Positions 35,762 through 44,051 are shown, numbered from the stretch's first letter. The stretch is DNA of 64,000 nucleotides from Paenibacillus sp. SZ31 (GCF_012912005.1 NZ_JABBEA010000002.1:496001-560000), one strand, 5' to 3'. Numbers and translations are program-made. Notes: generated by a model from the letters alone, not told the origin.

Positions 35762-37168
35762 TTAGTTGGCTCTATCGTTTCTTGTTTTGCTGCTGCGATT
35801 AAATGAGCCATTGTTGGATTTACTGCTACTGCTGTTTGATCTACTGCTACTAGGTCTGCCGTCGTTTGAACGACTATTATTGGTTTTGCCACTCTTGGCA
35901 AACCACTCGGATTTAGGCTTGCGTGCCGGGTTCGCCTTGGACTTGGCCGGTTTGCCTGCAGATGATTTGTTAAAGGCAGGTTTACCGCCTGGTGCTTTGT
36001 TCGTTTTTTCAAACACAGGTACACCTGTCATCGGATACGGATGACCTTTCACTTCAGGAATCGTCTTTTTAATCACTTTCTCGATATCCTTCAGGAATGG
36101 AAGTTCGTCCTTCTCACAGAATGAGATGGCCATCCCGCTTTTCCCTGCTCGACCTGTACGTCCAATACGGTGAACATACGTTTCCGGAATGTTAGGCAGG
36201 TTAAAGTTAATGACATGCGACAGTTCTTCCACATCAATTCCTCTTGCCGCAATATCAGTAGCTACCAGTACTCGTGTGGCCCCGCTCTTGAAGTTGTTCA
36301 GTGCCCGTTGTCGCTCGTTCTGAGACTTATTGCCATGAATAGCCTGTGCCGTAACATTCACTTTGGCCAAATCACGTGTAACCCGGTCAGCGCCGCGCTT
36401 CGTGCGTGTGAACACCAATGCCGTGACGATGGATTTATCCTCCAAGATTTGGTTCAACATCTGCTGCTTCTTGCCATTCTCCAGCAAATATATAGACTGC
36501 TCAATGCGGTCTACTGTCGAAGATACCGGTGTAATTTCTACTTTGATTGGATCAACCAGCAAGGTTTTAACCATTTTGGTGATTTCAGGAGGCATCGTAG
36601 CTGAGAAGAACAGCGTTTGCTTCTTGTTCGGCATTTTGGCAATGATTCTTTTCACATCATGAATGAAGCCCATGTCCAACATCCGGTCTGCTTCATCCAG
36701 AACGAGAATCTCAACCATCTTCAGATCAATACGTTTCTGGTTAATCAGATCGTTCAATCTACCAGGCGTTGCGATAATAATATCTGCACCTTGATTCAGC
36801 GCACGCTCTTGCACTTTTTGCGAAACACCACCAACGATAGCCGTACAACGGATGTCCGTATACCGACTATATACCTTGATGTTGTCCGCGATTTGAATAG
36901 CCAGCTCTCTTGTTGGTGTCAAAATCAATGAGCGAATATGTCGTGCGGACTTCGATCCTTGTCCTTTGGATCTTTCGCTCAATAATTGAATGATTGGCAC
37001 CGAAAATGCTGCCGTCTTGCCTGTTCCTGTCTGTGCACATCCCAGCAGGTCTCTGCCCGCTAATACAGCTGGAATTGCCTGTTCCTGTATAGGCGTAGGA
37101 TTAGTATAGTTTGCTTTGCTTAACCCTTCCATAATAGAGGGGATAATATTTAAGTCGTTAAATGTCAT
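35762..37168 (-). CDS. DEAD-box ATP-dependent RNA helicase (RhlE/CshA-like)
   Basis: About 468 residues. All core motifs are present: Q motif (PTPIQEQAIP), Walker A AQTGTGKT, PTRELA, TPGR, VLDEADRMLDMGF, SAT, ARGID and HRIGRTGRAGKSG. The C-terminal ~100 residues are basic and rich in K, S, N and R (for example KPAFNKSSAGKPAKSKA), an RNA-binding tail. The ATG at 37168 follows GAAGGAGA; the frame open to 37192 includes that site. It likely unwinds RNA in ribosome assembly, decay or cold adaptation. Confidence 0.93.
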   Translation of the reverse strand: MTFNDLNIIPSIMEGLSKANYTNPTPIQEQAIPAVLAGRDLLGCAQTGTGKTAAFSVPIIQLLSERSKGQGSKSARHIRSLILTPTRELAIQIADNIKVYSRYTDIRCTAIVGGVSQKVQERALNQGADIIIATPGRLNDLINQKRIDLKMVEILVLDEADRMLDMGFIHDVKRIIAKMPNKKQTLFFSATMPPEITKMVKTLLVDPIKVEITPVSSTVDRIEQSIYLLENGKKQQMLNQILEDKSIVTALVFTRTKRGADRVTRDLAKVNVTAQAIHGNKSQNERQRALNNFKSGATRVLVATDIAARGIDVEELSHVINFNLPNIPETYVHRIGRTGRAGKSGMAISFCEKDELPFLKDIEKVIKKTIPEVKGHPYPMTGVPVFEKTNKAPGGKPAFNKSSAGKPAKSKANPARKPKSEWFAKSGKTNNSRSNDGRPSSSRSNSSSSKSNNGSFNRSSKTRNDRAN

Positions 37169-37284
37169 GTTGTCTCCTTCATTTACGCACATCTATCAAT
37201 AAGACGTATCTTTTATTTCACACGTAACGTATAAGGATAACATTAAAAACGCAATCTGTAAATTATCTTTTTATTTTCATTTTT

Positions 37285-37599
37285 TCAACTGACCAATTTA
37301 AGACCTACTGCTGATCCGAGCACCATAGCGATAAACACAATTCTTAGGGCATTTCGAGGTTCCCCGTAAAACACCATGCCAAGTATGGCACCGCCGGAAG
37401 CTCCTATTCCCGTCCACACGGCATATGCTGTTCCCATCGGAAGAGTTTTCATCGCCAGAGATAGAAATATAAAGCTTAAAACAAACCCGGCTACCAATAG
37501 AACCAGTGAAATGAGATTACGGTCTTTGTGCAACTTGTTTATCATCAGCACTCCGATCATCTCAAATACGCCTGCCAAGATAAGAAATACCCAGTTCAT
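37285..37599 (-). CDS. ykkD: SMR-family guanidinium exporter subunit YkkD
   Basis: 104 residues with four transmembrane helices. It aligns with B. subtilis YkkD: PMGTAYAVWTGIGASGGA and the active-site Glu in LAGVFEMIGVLMINKL. Its ATG overlaps the stop codon of ykkC by one base (TAATG). YkkC and YkkD form a heteromeric small multidrug resistance exporter; the riboswitch upstream says that guanidinium is the substrate. Confidence 0.92.
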   Translation of the reverse strand: MNWVFLILAGVFEMIGVLMINKLHKDRNLISLVLLVAGFVLSFIFLSLAMKTLPMGTAYAVWTGIGASGGAILGMVFYGEPRNALRIVFIAMVLGSAVGLKLVS

Positions 37600-37937
37600 T
37601 ATAGCTGCACCTCCTTATTCTTCTCTTTACTTAGCATTTTAAGACCAATTACGCCGAGTAAAAGTACACCAATGAGAATCATTTTTCCGGTTTGCACAGG
37701 TGCATTAAACAAAAGAATCTCTGCAAGCACCGTACCTGCGGTACCCAGGCCAACGAAAACTGCATACACAGTTCCCACGGGCAGTGTCCGCGAAGCTGCA
37801 ATCATCAAGGAGAAACTAATGATAATCGCAACCAGCGTAAGCCCCCATTCCAGCAGACCACTGGCATGTTTCAATCCAATGACCCAACCCACTTCAAACA
37901 CAGCAGCAATCACAACCGACATCCAAGTCTTATTCAT
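37599..37937 (-). CDS. ykkC: SMR-family guanidinium exporter subunit YkkC
   Basis: 112 residues with four transmembrane helices; matches YkkC of Bacillus ([17 protein letters not shown] with the essential Glu, [30 protein letters not shown]). The ribosome binding site AAGGAGTG precedes the ATG. It is the first gene of the ykkCD operon and lies directly after a guanidine-I riboswitch with an intrinsic terminator, so it is switched on by guanidinium. Confidence 0.93.
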   Translation of the reverse strand: MNKTWMSVVIAAVFEVGWVIGLKHASGLLEWGLTLVAIIISFSLMIAASRTLPVGTVYAVFVGLGTAGTVLAEILLFNAPVQTGKMILIGVLLLGVIGLKMLSKEKNKEVQL

Positions 37938-38001
37938 TCCTGTAACACTCCTTCTCTACTACATTTTTTTAACACCCCGTAAGGGTTCATTAGCGAAAAA
38001 A

Positions 38002-38054
38002 CAAAAAAAGCCCGGGAAACAAACTGCATCAAGCAGTTCATCTCCCAGGCTTTT
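38002..38054 (-). terminator. regulated terminator of the guanidine-I riboswitch
   Basis: On the minus strand AAAGCCTGGGA pairs with TTCCCGGGCTTT, with an inner AACTGC/GCAGTT stem, followed by seven T residues. The 5' arm includes the last conserved segment of the aptamer, so ligand binding would block terminator formation. Confidence 0.88.
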
Positions 38055-38142
38055 ATCCCTCCGTGGCACAACCAACAGGTTGCGGGTTTTCTCTCGGACC
38101 AGACCGACAGAACCGCCGCGGAACCCTAGAAAACCTGTTTTT
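38040..38142 (-). ncRNA. guanidine-I (ykkC) riboswitch aptamer
   Basis: The minus strand holds the conserved blocks of the ykkC motif in order: CTAGGGTTCCG, CTGGTCCGAGAG, then ACGGAGGGATAAAAGCC and GGGAGA. The P1/P3 arrangement and the overlap with the downstream terminator match ON-type members. It precedes ykkCD directly. A TTGCCA-N16-TATAAT promoter lies just upstream. Confidence 0.95.
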
Positions 38143-38159
38143 ATTCTAATGTGTCTCCA

Positions 38160-38187
38160 ATTATACACACTTCTACTATCTTGGCAA
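38160..38187 (-). promoter_or_regulatory. promoter of the riboswitch-ykkCD unit
   Basis: TTGCCA (complement of 38182-38187) and TATAAT (complement of 38160-38165) are 16 bases apart, about 20 bases before the aptamer. Confidence 0.7.
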
Positions 38188-38210
38188 CTCCATGAATATG
38201 TTCATGCCAT

Positions 38211-38840
38211 TTATTTAATAATGATGCCCATTAATCCTACAAATGTAGCGGCTTGATGTGGTGAGATCACACAACCGTTGAGATCTTCCATGGTCAGCAC
38301 CAAGGAGTCAAATTGGCAATCGCTAAGATCCAAATCCTTCATTTTGGTCCCCGTCATGGAAGCTTGGTCGATGTTACATTGAATGAACTCCATTTTTTGC
38401 AGTGCCAGATAGGCAAAATCCGCACCAATCAAGGTACATTCCGAGAAGGAGACCTGTTTCAAGTGGGCAAAACGGAAGTTGCTGTAGTCTCCTAAACCAT
38501 GAAGGAAATTGACATTTTGCAATCGACTATTGGAAAAATCAGTTCCGACAAACTTACAGTTATGCCATTCGATCCGGTGCATGAAGGCACTTGAGAGATT
38601 GACATTGGAGAAGTCGCAGTGTTCAAAGCGAACATCGGTGAATTCAAATTGTTCCAAGGTTGACTCCGAGATCGTCACATGTCTAAATACAACATTTTCA
38701 AATGAAACCTTGCTCGCTTCCTGGTGATCCAGTGTAATATTCTCAATCAATTTGTGTTTGTACTCGACTTTGGATTCGAGAAATGTAATGGTTTCTTGTT
38801 CGAGCAACTGCTCCTGAATCTTGGGTTTATCCATTTTCAT
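38211..38840 (-). CDS. pentapeptide repeat protein
   Basis: 209 residues with repeated A(D/N)LXX-type pentapeptides between about 40 and 185 (VSFENVVFRHVTISE, FEHCDFSNVNLSSAF, CTLIGADFAYLAL, DLDLSDCQFDSL), forming a right-handed quadrilateral helix. The length and the C-terminal CVISPHQAATFVGLMGIIIK recall Qnr-like gyrase-protecting proteins, but the resemblance is too loose for a resistance claim. It lies 11 bases after a methyltransferase gene and is probably co-transcribed. Confidence 0.85.
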   Translation of the reverse strand: MKMDKPKIQEQLLEQETITFLESKVEYKHKLIENITLDHQEASKVSFENVVFRHVTISESTLEQFEFTDVRFEHCDFSNVNLSSAFMHRIEWHNCKFVGTDFSNSRLQNVNFLHGLGDYSNFRFAHLKQVSFSECTLIGADFAYLALQKMEFIQCNIDQASMTGTKMKDLDLSDCQFDSLVLTMEDLNGCVISPHQAATFVGLMGIIIK

Positions 38841-38851
38841 CCCATATTCCC

Positions 38852-39616
38852 CTATTCCTTAATAGCTACAACTCGCAGTCGGCTTCTGTCCAGATACCAT
38901 TGTGCATCCCGCATCAGTTGTGGCTGTACCTTCCTCTCAATAGTATCCATAATAACTTCCTGTTCTGCAAGCGCGATGTCTTTGAATAAATACTCAGCAA
39001 AGCTATTCAACCACTTTCTGACACCTGGCTTGAACGGAGTAAATTGGTCCACATGCTGAGCCAGACTAATGCGAAATCCGTTCTGCTCCAACAGACTCGC
39101 ATATTCGCCAATGGTCGGGTGATACCACGGGTTCCGTCCTTCCCATTCGTACCCACGGGTATCCAGTTCTTCTCGTACCGCCGCAATCAATATAGCTGTA
39201 TTGCCACTTCCGGCGAACTCGGCCACGAACCTTCCGCCCTTCTTGAGCGCTAACTGTATCGATTGGACTACAGCTGGAGCATCTTGTATCCAATGCAGAA
39301 CGGCATGAGAGAATACGGCATCGAACGGTTCTTCTGTCCGATAATGACAAGCATTTTCGACTTGAATATTCATATCCGGGTATTTCAGTTTAGCTTGCCT
39401 AATCGTCTCCTCTGAAAAATCTATACCTGTTGGCAGTGCTCCTGCGGCTGCAATTTTGGCTGTCATCTCCCCATTTCCGCAACCTACATCAAGGATTCGT
39501 TCCCCATGGGACGGCTGGAGCAAGGATAAGATAGGTGTTTCCTGTAACGTTGTAAACGGGATGGAATGACCACTCCACGGTTCGTTCGCTTGATCGGATG
39601 AATGTCCGTTATTCAT
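38852..39616 (-). CDS. class I SAM-dependent methyltransferase
   Basis: About 254 residues. SAM-binding motif ILDVGCGNGEMTAKIA, acidic strand-2 end GIDFSEETIRQAK, and the UbiE/trans-aconitate-like block FDAVFSHAVLHWI. This resembles trans-aconitate 2-methyltransferase-like or arsenite-type small-molecule methyltransferases; the substrate is unknown. The ATG at 39616 follows AAGGAG at ten bases; the frame open to 39637 includes that site. Confidence 0.85.
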   Translation of the reverse strand: MNNGHSSDQANEPWSGHSIPFTTLQETPILSLLQPSHGERILDVGCGNGEMTAKIAAAGALPTGIDFSEETIRQAKLKYPDMNIQVENACHYRTEEPFDAVFSHAVLHWIQDAPAVVQSIQLALKKGGRFVAEFAGSGNTAILIAAVREELDTRGYEWEGRNPWYHPTIGEYASLLEQNGFRISLAQHVDQFTPFKPGVRKWLNSFAEYLFKDIALAEQEVIMDTIERKVQPQLMRDAQWYLDRSRLRVVAIKE

Positions 39617-39705
39617 AGAAAATAATCTCCTTCTCAATTAAGGATCTAATGTATCTATAATAACTCTAATATAAAGAAACTGTCAATTCTCTTCTCTCAT
39701 CATTC

Positions 39706-39730
39706 AAAAAAAGCCGCCACATGGCGACTT
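39706..39730 (-). terminator. terminator of the aldo/keto reductase gene
   Basis: A GCCGCCA/TGGCGAC stem followed on the minus strand by a run of T residues. Confidence 0.8.
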
Positions 39731-39749
39731 TTCAGATAAAGCACTTCGA

Positions 39750-40736
39750 TTAACTGAGATTTCCTGTTACCGGATGGGGTACATATGCTTCTTCGAGGAA
39801 ACGGATCTCTTCCGTAGTCAGCTTCACGGAAAGGGCTGAGATCGCATCCTCCAGATGATGAATCTTGGTCGCACCGATAATGGGTGCTGTTACTGCCTCT
39901 TGGTGCAATAACCAGGCCAGAGCGACCTGTGCACGAGGAATATCCCGTTGCTCAGCTACTTTCATGACTCTCTCCACCACTTGACGATCCGCATCCGCCA
40001 TCGCACTCTCATAAAATGCCTTCCCGACCGGATCGATTCCTGAACGCGCAGTCTGTTCATTCCAATTCCGGGTAAGACGTCCTTTGGCAAGAGGGCTCCA
40101 CGGAATAACACCGACTCCTTCTTCCAGACATAAGGGCAGCATCTCACGCTCTTCTTCACGATACAACAGGTTATAATGATTCTGCATCGAGACGAATTTC
40201 GTCCAGCCATGGCGTTCCGCTGTATATTGAGCTTTCATGAATTGCCAAGCATACATCGAAGAAGCACCAATGTATCTGACCTTTCCGGCTTTAACCACAT
40301 CATGAAGAGCTTCCATCGTTTCCTCAATAGGAGTTGTGTTATCCCATCGATGGATCTGATACAGGTCTACATAATCTGTACCCAAACGCATGAGACTGTT
40401 GTCGATTTCGTTCATAATGGCTTTTCTGGACAACCCCGCCCCGTTGGGTCCTTCATTCATCCGGAAAAACAATTTGGTCGCCAGAACAATCTCATCCCGA
40501 CGGGCAAAGTCTTTCAACGCACGTCCAACAGTTTCCTCACTGGTTCCATCCGAATAGATATTGGCCGTATCGAAGAAATTAATACCAGCATCCAACGCCT
40601 TCTGGATGAACGGGCGACTCTGTTCTTCATTCAGGGACCATGGTGCCATTCCGCGTTCAGGTACACCGTAACTCATGCAACCCAGACATAATCTGGAGAC
40701 ATCCAGACCTGTACGTCCTAATTTCACATATTCCAT
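39750..40736 (-). CDS. aldo/keto reductase
   Basis: 328 residues, an NADPH-dependent aldo/keto reductase. The catalytic tetrad regions are visible: FFDTANIYSDG (Asp, Tyr), ATKLFF (Lys) and YQIHRWD (His); the cofactor region includes WSPLAKGRLTR and IPRAQVALAWLL. Ribosome binding site AAGGAGAG. It is divergent from an AraC-type regulator across a 372-base gap and is the most likely target of that regulator. Confidence 0.92.
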   Translation of the reverse strand: MEYVKLGRTGLDVSRLCLGCMSYGVPERGMAPWSLNEEQSRPFIQKALDAGINFFDTANIYSDGTSEETVGRALKDFARRDEIVLATKLFFRMNEGPNGAGLSRKAIMNEIDNSLMRLGTDYVDLYQIHRWDNTTPIEETMEALHDVVKAGKVRYIGASSMYAWQFMKAQYTAERHGWTKFVSMQNHYNLLYREEEREMLPLCLEEGVGVIPWSPLAKGRLTRNWNEQTARSGIDPVGKAFYESAMADADRQVVERVMKVAEQRDIPRAQVALAWLLHQEAVTAPIIGATKIHHLEDAISALSVKLTTEEIRFLEEAYVPHPVTGNLS

Positions 40737-40965
40737 ATTTCACACTCTCCTTGAATTTGTTTTGTAAAAGGATGTTGTCTCCACCTCTTCCGAAACTAGC
40801 TCTAACCAGCATGTGAAGTATATATCTCGATGTATGGAATTCTCTTCCAACTTGATCTGTGATTCGAGCCTGTCAATCAAAATTCGCCTGACATGGATTG
40901 ATAACCATTTCATCACTTTGTTCACCCAACTTTTCGAATAAACTTTAATTGCTTGGCTCTGTTAA

Positions 40966-40980
40966 CATACTCTTAGTATG
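40966..40980. promoter_or_regulatory. inverted repeat in the AKR/AraC intergenic region
   Basis: CATACT-CTT-AGTATG is a perfect 6-bp inverted repeat in the 40737-41108 gap. A TATAAT box at 41070-41075 serves the araC-like gene, with a poor -35. Nothing else is evident in this gap; a short open frame at its left end lacks coding features. The repeat could be an operator or a minor hairpin. Confidence 0.3.
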
Positions 40981-41108
40981 CCGAGTCATCGGCTGCAAGC
41001 GGTATATCAATCGTCTTAATTGATTGCCTGATCCTCTCAGGCCCCCTTTTGGTTCTGTACGGTAAGCTTTATAATATAGCTAGGTTAAATCCGTGAGGAG
41101 GAATACGT

Positions 41109-42026
41109 ATGACCGAAGAATTATTTCAACCAAAACAGGAATTGAGTGATCTGATTGAACGTCATTCCAATCATAATGGTGCAATGGAAACGGCGATTCC
41201 TTCCCTGTTTGTCTATCACCATTCAAAGATTAGCGAACCGGCATACAGAGTATATAAACCTTCATTTTGTGTGATTGTTCAAGGGTTGAAAGAAGTATTG
41301 CTCGCGCAGGAGCGTTATGAATATGGACCTTCCAATTACTTGATTGCTTCTATGAATCTCCCGGTCATCGGGCAAATTATTAAGGCATCGGCTGATGCAC
41401 CCTACTTAAGTCTCAAGCTCGAATTCACACCGAACCAAATTCTCGAAGTACTGAACGAATGCAATATCAAGGTAACTTTCAACGAAAACGCCAGACGAGC
41501 CATGTTCGTAGGTCAGATGGAATCGTCCATTCAGGATGCTGTACTCCGGCTTGTTCGATTGCTGGATACGCCGGGAGAAATTCCGTTCCTGGCTCCGTTA
41601 TACGTTAAAGAAATTCTGTTCCGCCTTCTTCAGGGACCTTATGGAGGAGAATTGGCGCAGATTGCAGTGGAAGGCAGCAGCACATATCGGATCAGAGAAT
41701 CGATTGAGTACATCGTTCACCATTGGGAACAGCCATTTCGCATTGAAGATCTGGCTGAGACTGCCAGCATGAGCGTCTCTTCATTCCATCGTCACTTCAA
41801 AGAGATCACAGCCATGAGCCCATTACAATTCCAGAAACAATTAAGACTACAGGAAGCCCGGCGGCTCCTGATGGCTGAATCTGCAGATGCAGCAGATGTA
41901 GCGTTCCGAGTTGGGTACGAGAGTGCCTCTCAATTTAGCCGCGAATATGCACGCATGTTCGGCGCACCTCCAAGAGCTGATATCCGACGGTTAAAGGAGA
42001 AATACGATATCGTCTTGAGTGAGTGA
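41109..42026 (+). CDS. AraC-family regulator with AraC_N domain
   Basis: 305 residues. N-terminal AraC_N-type domain (FVYHHSKISEPAYRVYKPSFCVIVQG) and C-terminal double helix-turn-helix (FRIEDLAETASMSVSSFHRHFKE and ADVAFRVGYESASQFSREYARMFG). Regulators of this exact domain pairing often activate neighbouring aldo/keto reductase or SDR genes; here an aldo/keto reductase is divergent. The ribosome binding site is GTGAGGAGG. Confidence 0.9.
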   Translation: MTEELFQPKQELSDLIERHSNHNGAMETAIPSLFVYHHSKISEPAYRVYKPSFCVIVQGLKEVLLAQERYEYGPSNYLIASMNLPVIGQIIKASADAPYLSLKLEFTPNQILEVLNECNIKVTFNENARRAMFVGQMESSIQDAVLRLVRLLDTPGEIPFLAPLYVKEILFRLLQGPYGGELAQIAVEGSSTYRIRESIEYIVHHWEQPFRIEDLAETASMSVSSFHRHFKEITAMSPLQFQKQLRLQEARRLLMAESADAADVAFRVGYESASQFSREYARMFGAPPRADIRRLKEKYDIVLSE

Positions 42027-42062
42027 ACCAGTCAGTACCTTTTATCCGACGATAGGCATACG

Positions 42063-42094
42063 AAAAAGGACAACCACGATGGGTTGTCCTTTTT
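42063..42094. terminator. bidirectional terminator
   Basis: AAAAAGGACAACC (42063-42075) pairs with GGTTGTCCTTTTT (42082-42094) between convergent genes. Confidence 0.88.
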
Positions 42095-42106
42095 AAAAAA
42101 TAAAAT

Positions 42107-43186
42107 TTAAACCAATACTTCGACCCGTTGCGGCACCTGGATCTCTTCGTGCAATAGTTGAGCGATGTCACGAGTCAGTGCATCCACATTCTCTTGCCGA
42201 GTTGCCCAGCTGGTACAGAAGCGCACCGCACTGTGTGTATCGTCAACCTTTTCCCAGAAGGAGAACGTATAACCGCTGCGTAATTTCTCAAGCAATCGAT
42301 CAGGCAGAATCGGAAACTGTTGGTTGGTTGGTGAGTCGTACAGGAAACGTACTCCCTGCTGTTCGAGTGAATCATGAATTCTCAAGGCCATATCCACGGC
42401 ATGACGGGAAATATCGAGATACAGACCGTCTTCGAACAAGGTTTCGAATTGAATACCTAGCAATCTGCCTTTGGCAAGCAGACCACCTTTTTGTTTGATC
42501 ATATACCGAAAATCTGGTTTGAGTGCATCATTCAGGATAACGACCGCTTCTCCCATCAATGCCCCAATCTTAGTTCCCCCGATGTAAAATACATCGCACA
42601 AGCGCGCAAGATCAGCAAGTGTCATATCGCAATCGCGTGAAGCAAGTGCATATCCAAGGCGTGCTCCATCCACGAAAAATGGAAGACCACATGCTCTGCT
42701 CACTGTATGCAATGCTTGCAGTTCCGCCCTGCTGTACATCGTTCCGTTCTCCGTTGGCTGAGATATGTAGACCATGCCTGGCTGCACACAGTGTTCCGGT
42801 GACGACTTATTCATGTGCGCATCGTAGACTGCTCTAACCTGCTCTGGCGTGATCTTTCCGTCCTCACTTGGAACCGTGAGCACCTTATGTCCCGTAGCTT
42901 CAATAGCTCCCGTCTCATGAACCGCAATGTGTCCCGATGTAGCTGCAATCACACCTTGATATGGACGCAAAATGGAGGCAATCACCGTTGTATTCGTCTG
43001 TGTACCACCAACCAGGAAATGAACATCAGCCTGCTCGTTGTCACAGGCCTGACGAATAAGCATTCTCGCACGTTCGCAGTGTCCATCCGTGCCATACCCG
43101 CTCGTCTGTTCCATGTTGGTTTCCATCAGTCTTTGTAAAATGCGTTCATGCGCACCTTCATTATAATCACATTCAAATCGTATCAT
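42107..43186 (-). CDS. low-specificity threonine aldolase-like PLP enzyme
   Basis: 359 residues, fold-type I, beta-eliminating lyase family. Signature regions: NEGAHERILQRLMETN, GGTQTNTTVIASIL, AIEATGHKVL, the PLP Asp in FVDGARLGYAL and the Schiff-base lysine in FYIGGTKIGALMG. It would cleave L-threonine or related beta-hydroxy amino acids to glycine and an aldehyde. Its ATG overlaps the stop of the marR-like gene by four bases (ATGA), so both are coupled and under the MarR operators upstream. Confidence 0.88.
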   Translation of the reverse strand: MIRFECDYNEGAHERILQRLMETNMEQTSGYGTDGHCERARMLIRQACDNEQADVHFLVGGTQTNTTVIASILRPYQGVIAATSGHIAVHETGAIEATGHKVLTVPSEDGKITPEQVRAVYDAHMNKSSPEHCVQPGMVYISQPTENGTMYSRAELQALHTVSRACGLPFFVDGARLGYALASRDCDMTLADLARLCDVFYIGGTKIGALMGEAVVILNDALKPDFRYMIKQKGGLLAKGRLLGIQFETLFEDGLYLDISRHAVDMALRIHDSLEQQGVRFLYDSPTNQQFPILPDRLLEKLRSGYTFSFWEKVDDTHSAVRFCTSWATRQENVDALTRDIAQLLHEEIQVPQRVEVLV

Positions 43187-43644
43187 CGTGTTGTCTCTCC
43201 TGCCTTCTTGTTCAACTTCTCTTGTATGTTCATCATGGAGGTGTATACCTCTTGAATCTCTTCTTCATTCAGTTCTTGCATGAGCTTCAGGATCTGTTGA
43301 TCAGATCGATCATTCAATTGGGCATACAGTTCCTCGCCCTTGGCTGTCAGACGAATCAGACTGACCCGGCTGTCGGCAGCAGAATTCACTTTCACCAACA
43401 GTCCTTCCTTGGAAAGCTTGTTCACGATTCGGCTCATATAACTGCGATCAATGGTCAGTGTATCCACCAAATTGTTCGCAATGCTCTCTCCCCGAATTCC
43501 AATTTCAATAATGACCCGTACTTCCGCAAATGAATACCCTGTTCCGAGAATATGCTTGTCGAGTACACCGAGTATGTTGGTATAAAAACGGTTAAAACGT
43601 CGCATGTCAGCCAGTATATCTGGATTTATGTACTGAGAGTCGAT
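43183..43644 (-). CDS. MarR-family transcriptional regulator (probable ATC start)
   Basis: A winged-helix repressor: RRFNRFYTNILGVLDKHIL, SFAEVRVIIEIG, LTIDRSYMSRIVNKLSKEGLL and the wing NSAADSRVSLIRLTAKGEEL. The first ATG (43605) gives 140 residues but has no ribosome binding site and truncates helix 1. In frame upstream, an ATC codon at 43644 lies exactly seven bases after AAGGAGG (complement of 43652-43658) and adds 13 residues (IDSQYINPDILAD) that fit the usual MarR N-terminal helix. No ATG, GTG or TTG lies in frame between. It probably represses its own operon and ltaE through the repeats at 43661-43715. Confidence 0.8.
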   Translation of the reverse strand: MDSQYINPDILADMRRFNRFYTNILGVLDKHILGTGYSFAEVRVIIEIGIRGESIANNLVDTLTIDRSYMSRIVNKLSKEGLLVKVNSAADSRVSLIRLTAKGEELYAQLNDRSDQQILKLMQELNEEEIQEVYTSMMNIQEKLNKKAGETTR

Positions 43645-43660
43645 GTCAAACCCTCCTTTT

Positions 43661-43715
43661 TAGTGGACATTGTCAACATTATAATAATCAGGTTAGTGGA
43701 CGTTGTCAACATTAT
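43661..43715 (-). promoter_or_regulatory. promoter flanked by two tandem MarR-type operators
   Basis: Two 22-bp copies of TAGTGGACRTTGTCAACATTAT (43661-43682 and 43694-43715) differ at one base and are offset by 33 bp. Each holds an imperfect inverted repeat GTTGAC-N3-GTCCAC (minus strand). The distal copy contains the -35 TTGACA (complement of 43704-43709); the -10 TATTAT is complement of 43681-43686, 17 bases away; the proximal copy covers the likely start site. This is the expected design for autorepression by the MarR protein. Confidence 0.75.
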
Positions 43716-43739
43716 CTTTTCCTTAGCATATCCAATCAA

Positions 43740-43765
43740 TAAAAAAAGCCGCGCATATGCGCGGC
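43740..43765 (-). terminator. terminator downstream of the ABC exporter and structured element
   Basis: A perfect 18-bp palindrome GCCGCGCATATGCGCGGC (43748-43765) followed on the minus strand by seven T residues. Confidence 0.85.
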
Positions 43766-43857
43766 AAGGTTTACTTATTTTAGATACTTGATCCAGATAC
43801 TTAGTCAGCTGCTTAAGTTTCTATATAAATTGACTAAACATTTACACAAAACGGAGA

Positions 43858-44006
43858 GGACAGAAAGAACCTGAAGAAGCGGAGCGTTCGCCTAAAAGCT
43901 TTCTGAAAGAAAGCTACATCGGAAGCATACGCTATCCCCGGATTTCCCCCTTTCTAGAAGGAATCAAAAAATCTGGGGATAACAGCGATCGGAAGGTTGT
44001 TCTGTC
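43858..44006. repeat. 149-nt highly structured element, candidate ncRNA or intergenic repeat
   Basis: In the 330-base gap after the ABC exporter lies a block with nested inverted repeats. A closing stem joins GACAGAA and AACCT (43859-43872) to AGGTT and TTCTGTC (43994-44006). Inside are a hairpin AGCTTTCT/AGAAAGCT (43897-43915, three-base loop) and a long stem pairing 43930-43945 with 43969-43987 around a ~23-base loop, including TATCCCC/GGGGATA. There is no coding potential. It could be a 3'-UTR RNA, a small RNA or a dispersed palindromic repeat; the sequence alone cannot decide. Confidence 0.55.
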
Positions 44007-44051
44007 ATCGAAGTGACGAGTGTAATTATTTTTTTGTTCAATTTACATGGA

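Noticed and set aside
37528-38256. A 242-codon plus-strand open frame across ykkCD and the riboswitch
   Set aside because: It is antisense to two clear SMR genes and a conserved riboswitch, has no ribosome binding site and no recognisable domain.
38211-38840. Calling the pentapeptide protein a Qnr quinolone-resistance determinant
   Set aside because: Length and repeats fit, but many pentapeptide proteins share them and the specific Qnr loops cannot be recognised by eye.
40740-40925. A 61-codon minus-strand open frame upstream of the aldo/keto reductase
   Set aside because: It covers the promoter and ribosome binding site region of the reductase, has no ribosome binding site of its own and no domain.
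43722-44051. A mobile element (IS or MITE) at the structured block
   Set aside because: No terminal repeats with target duplication and no transposase were seen; the element was kept as a structured candidate instead.
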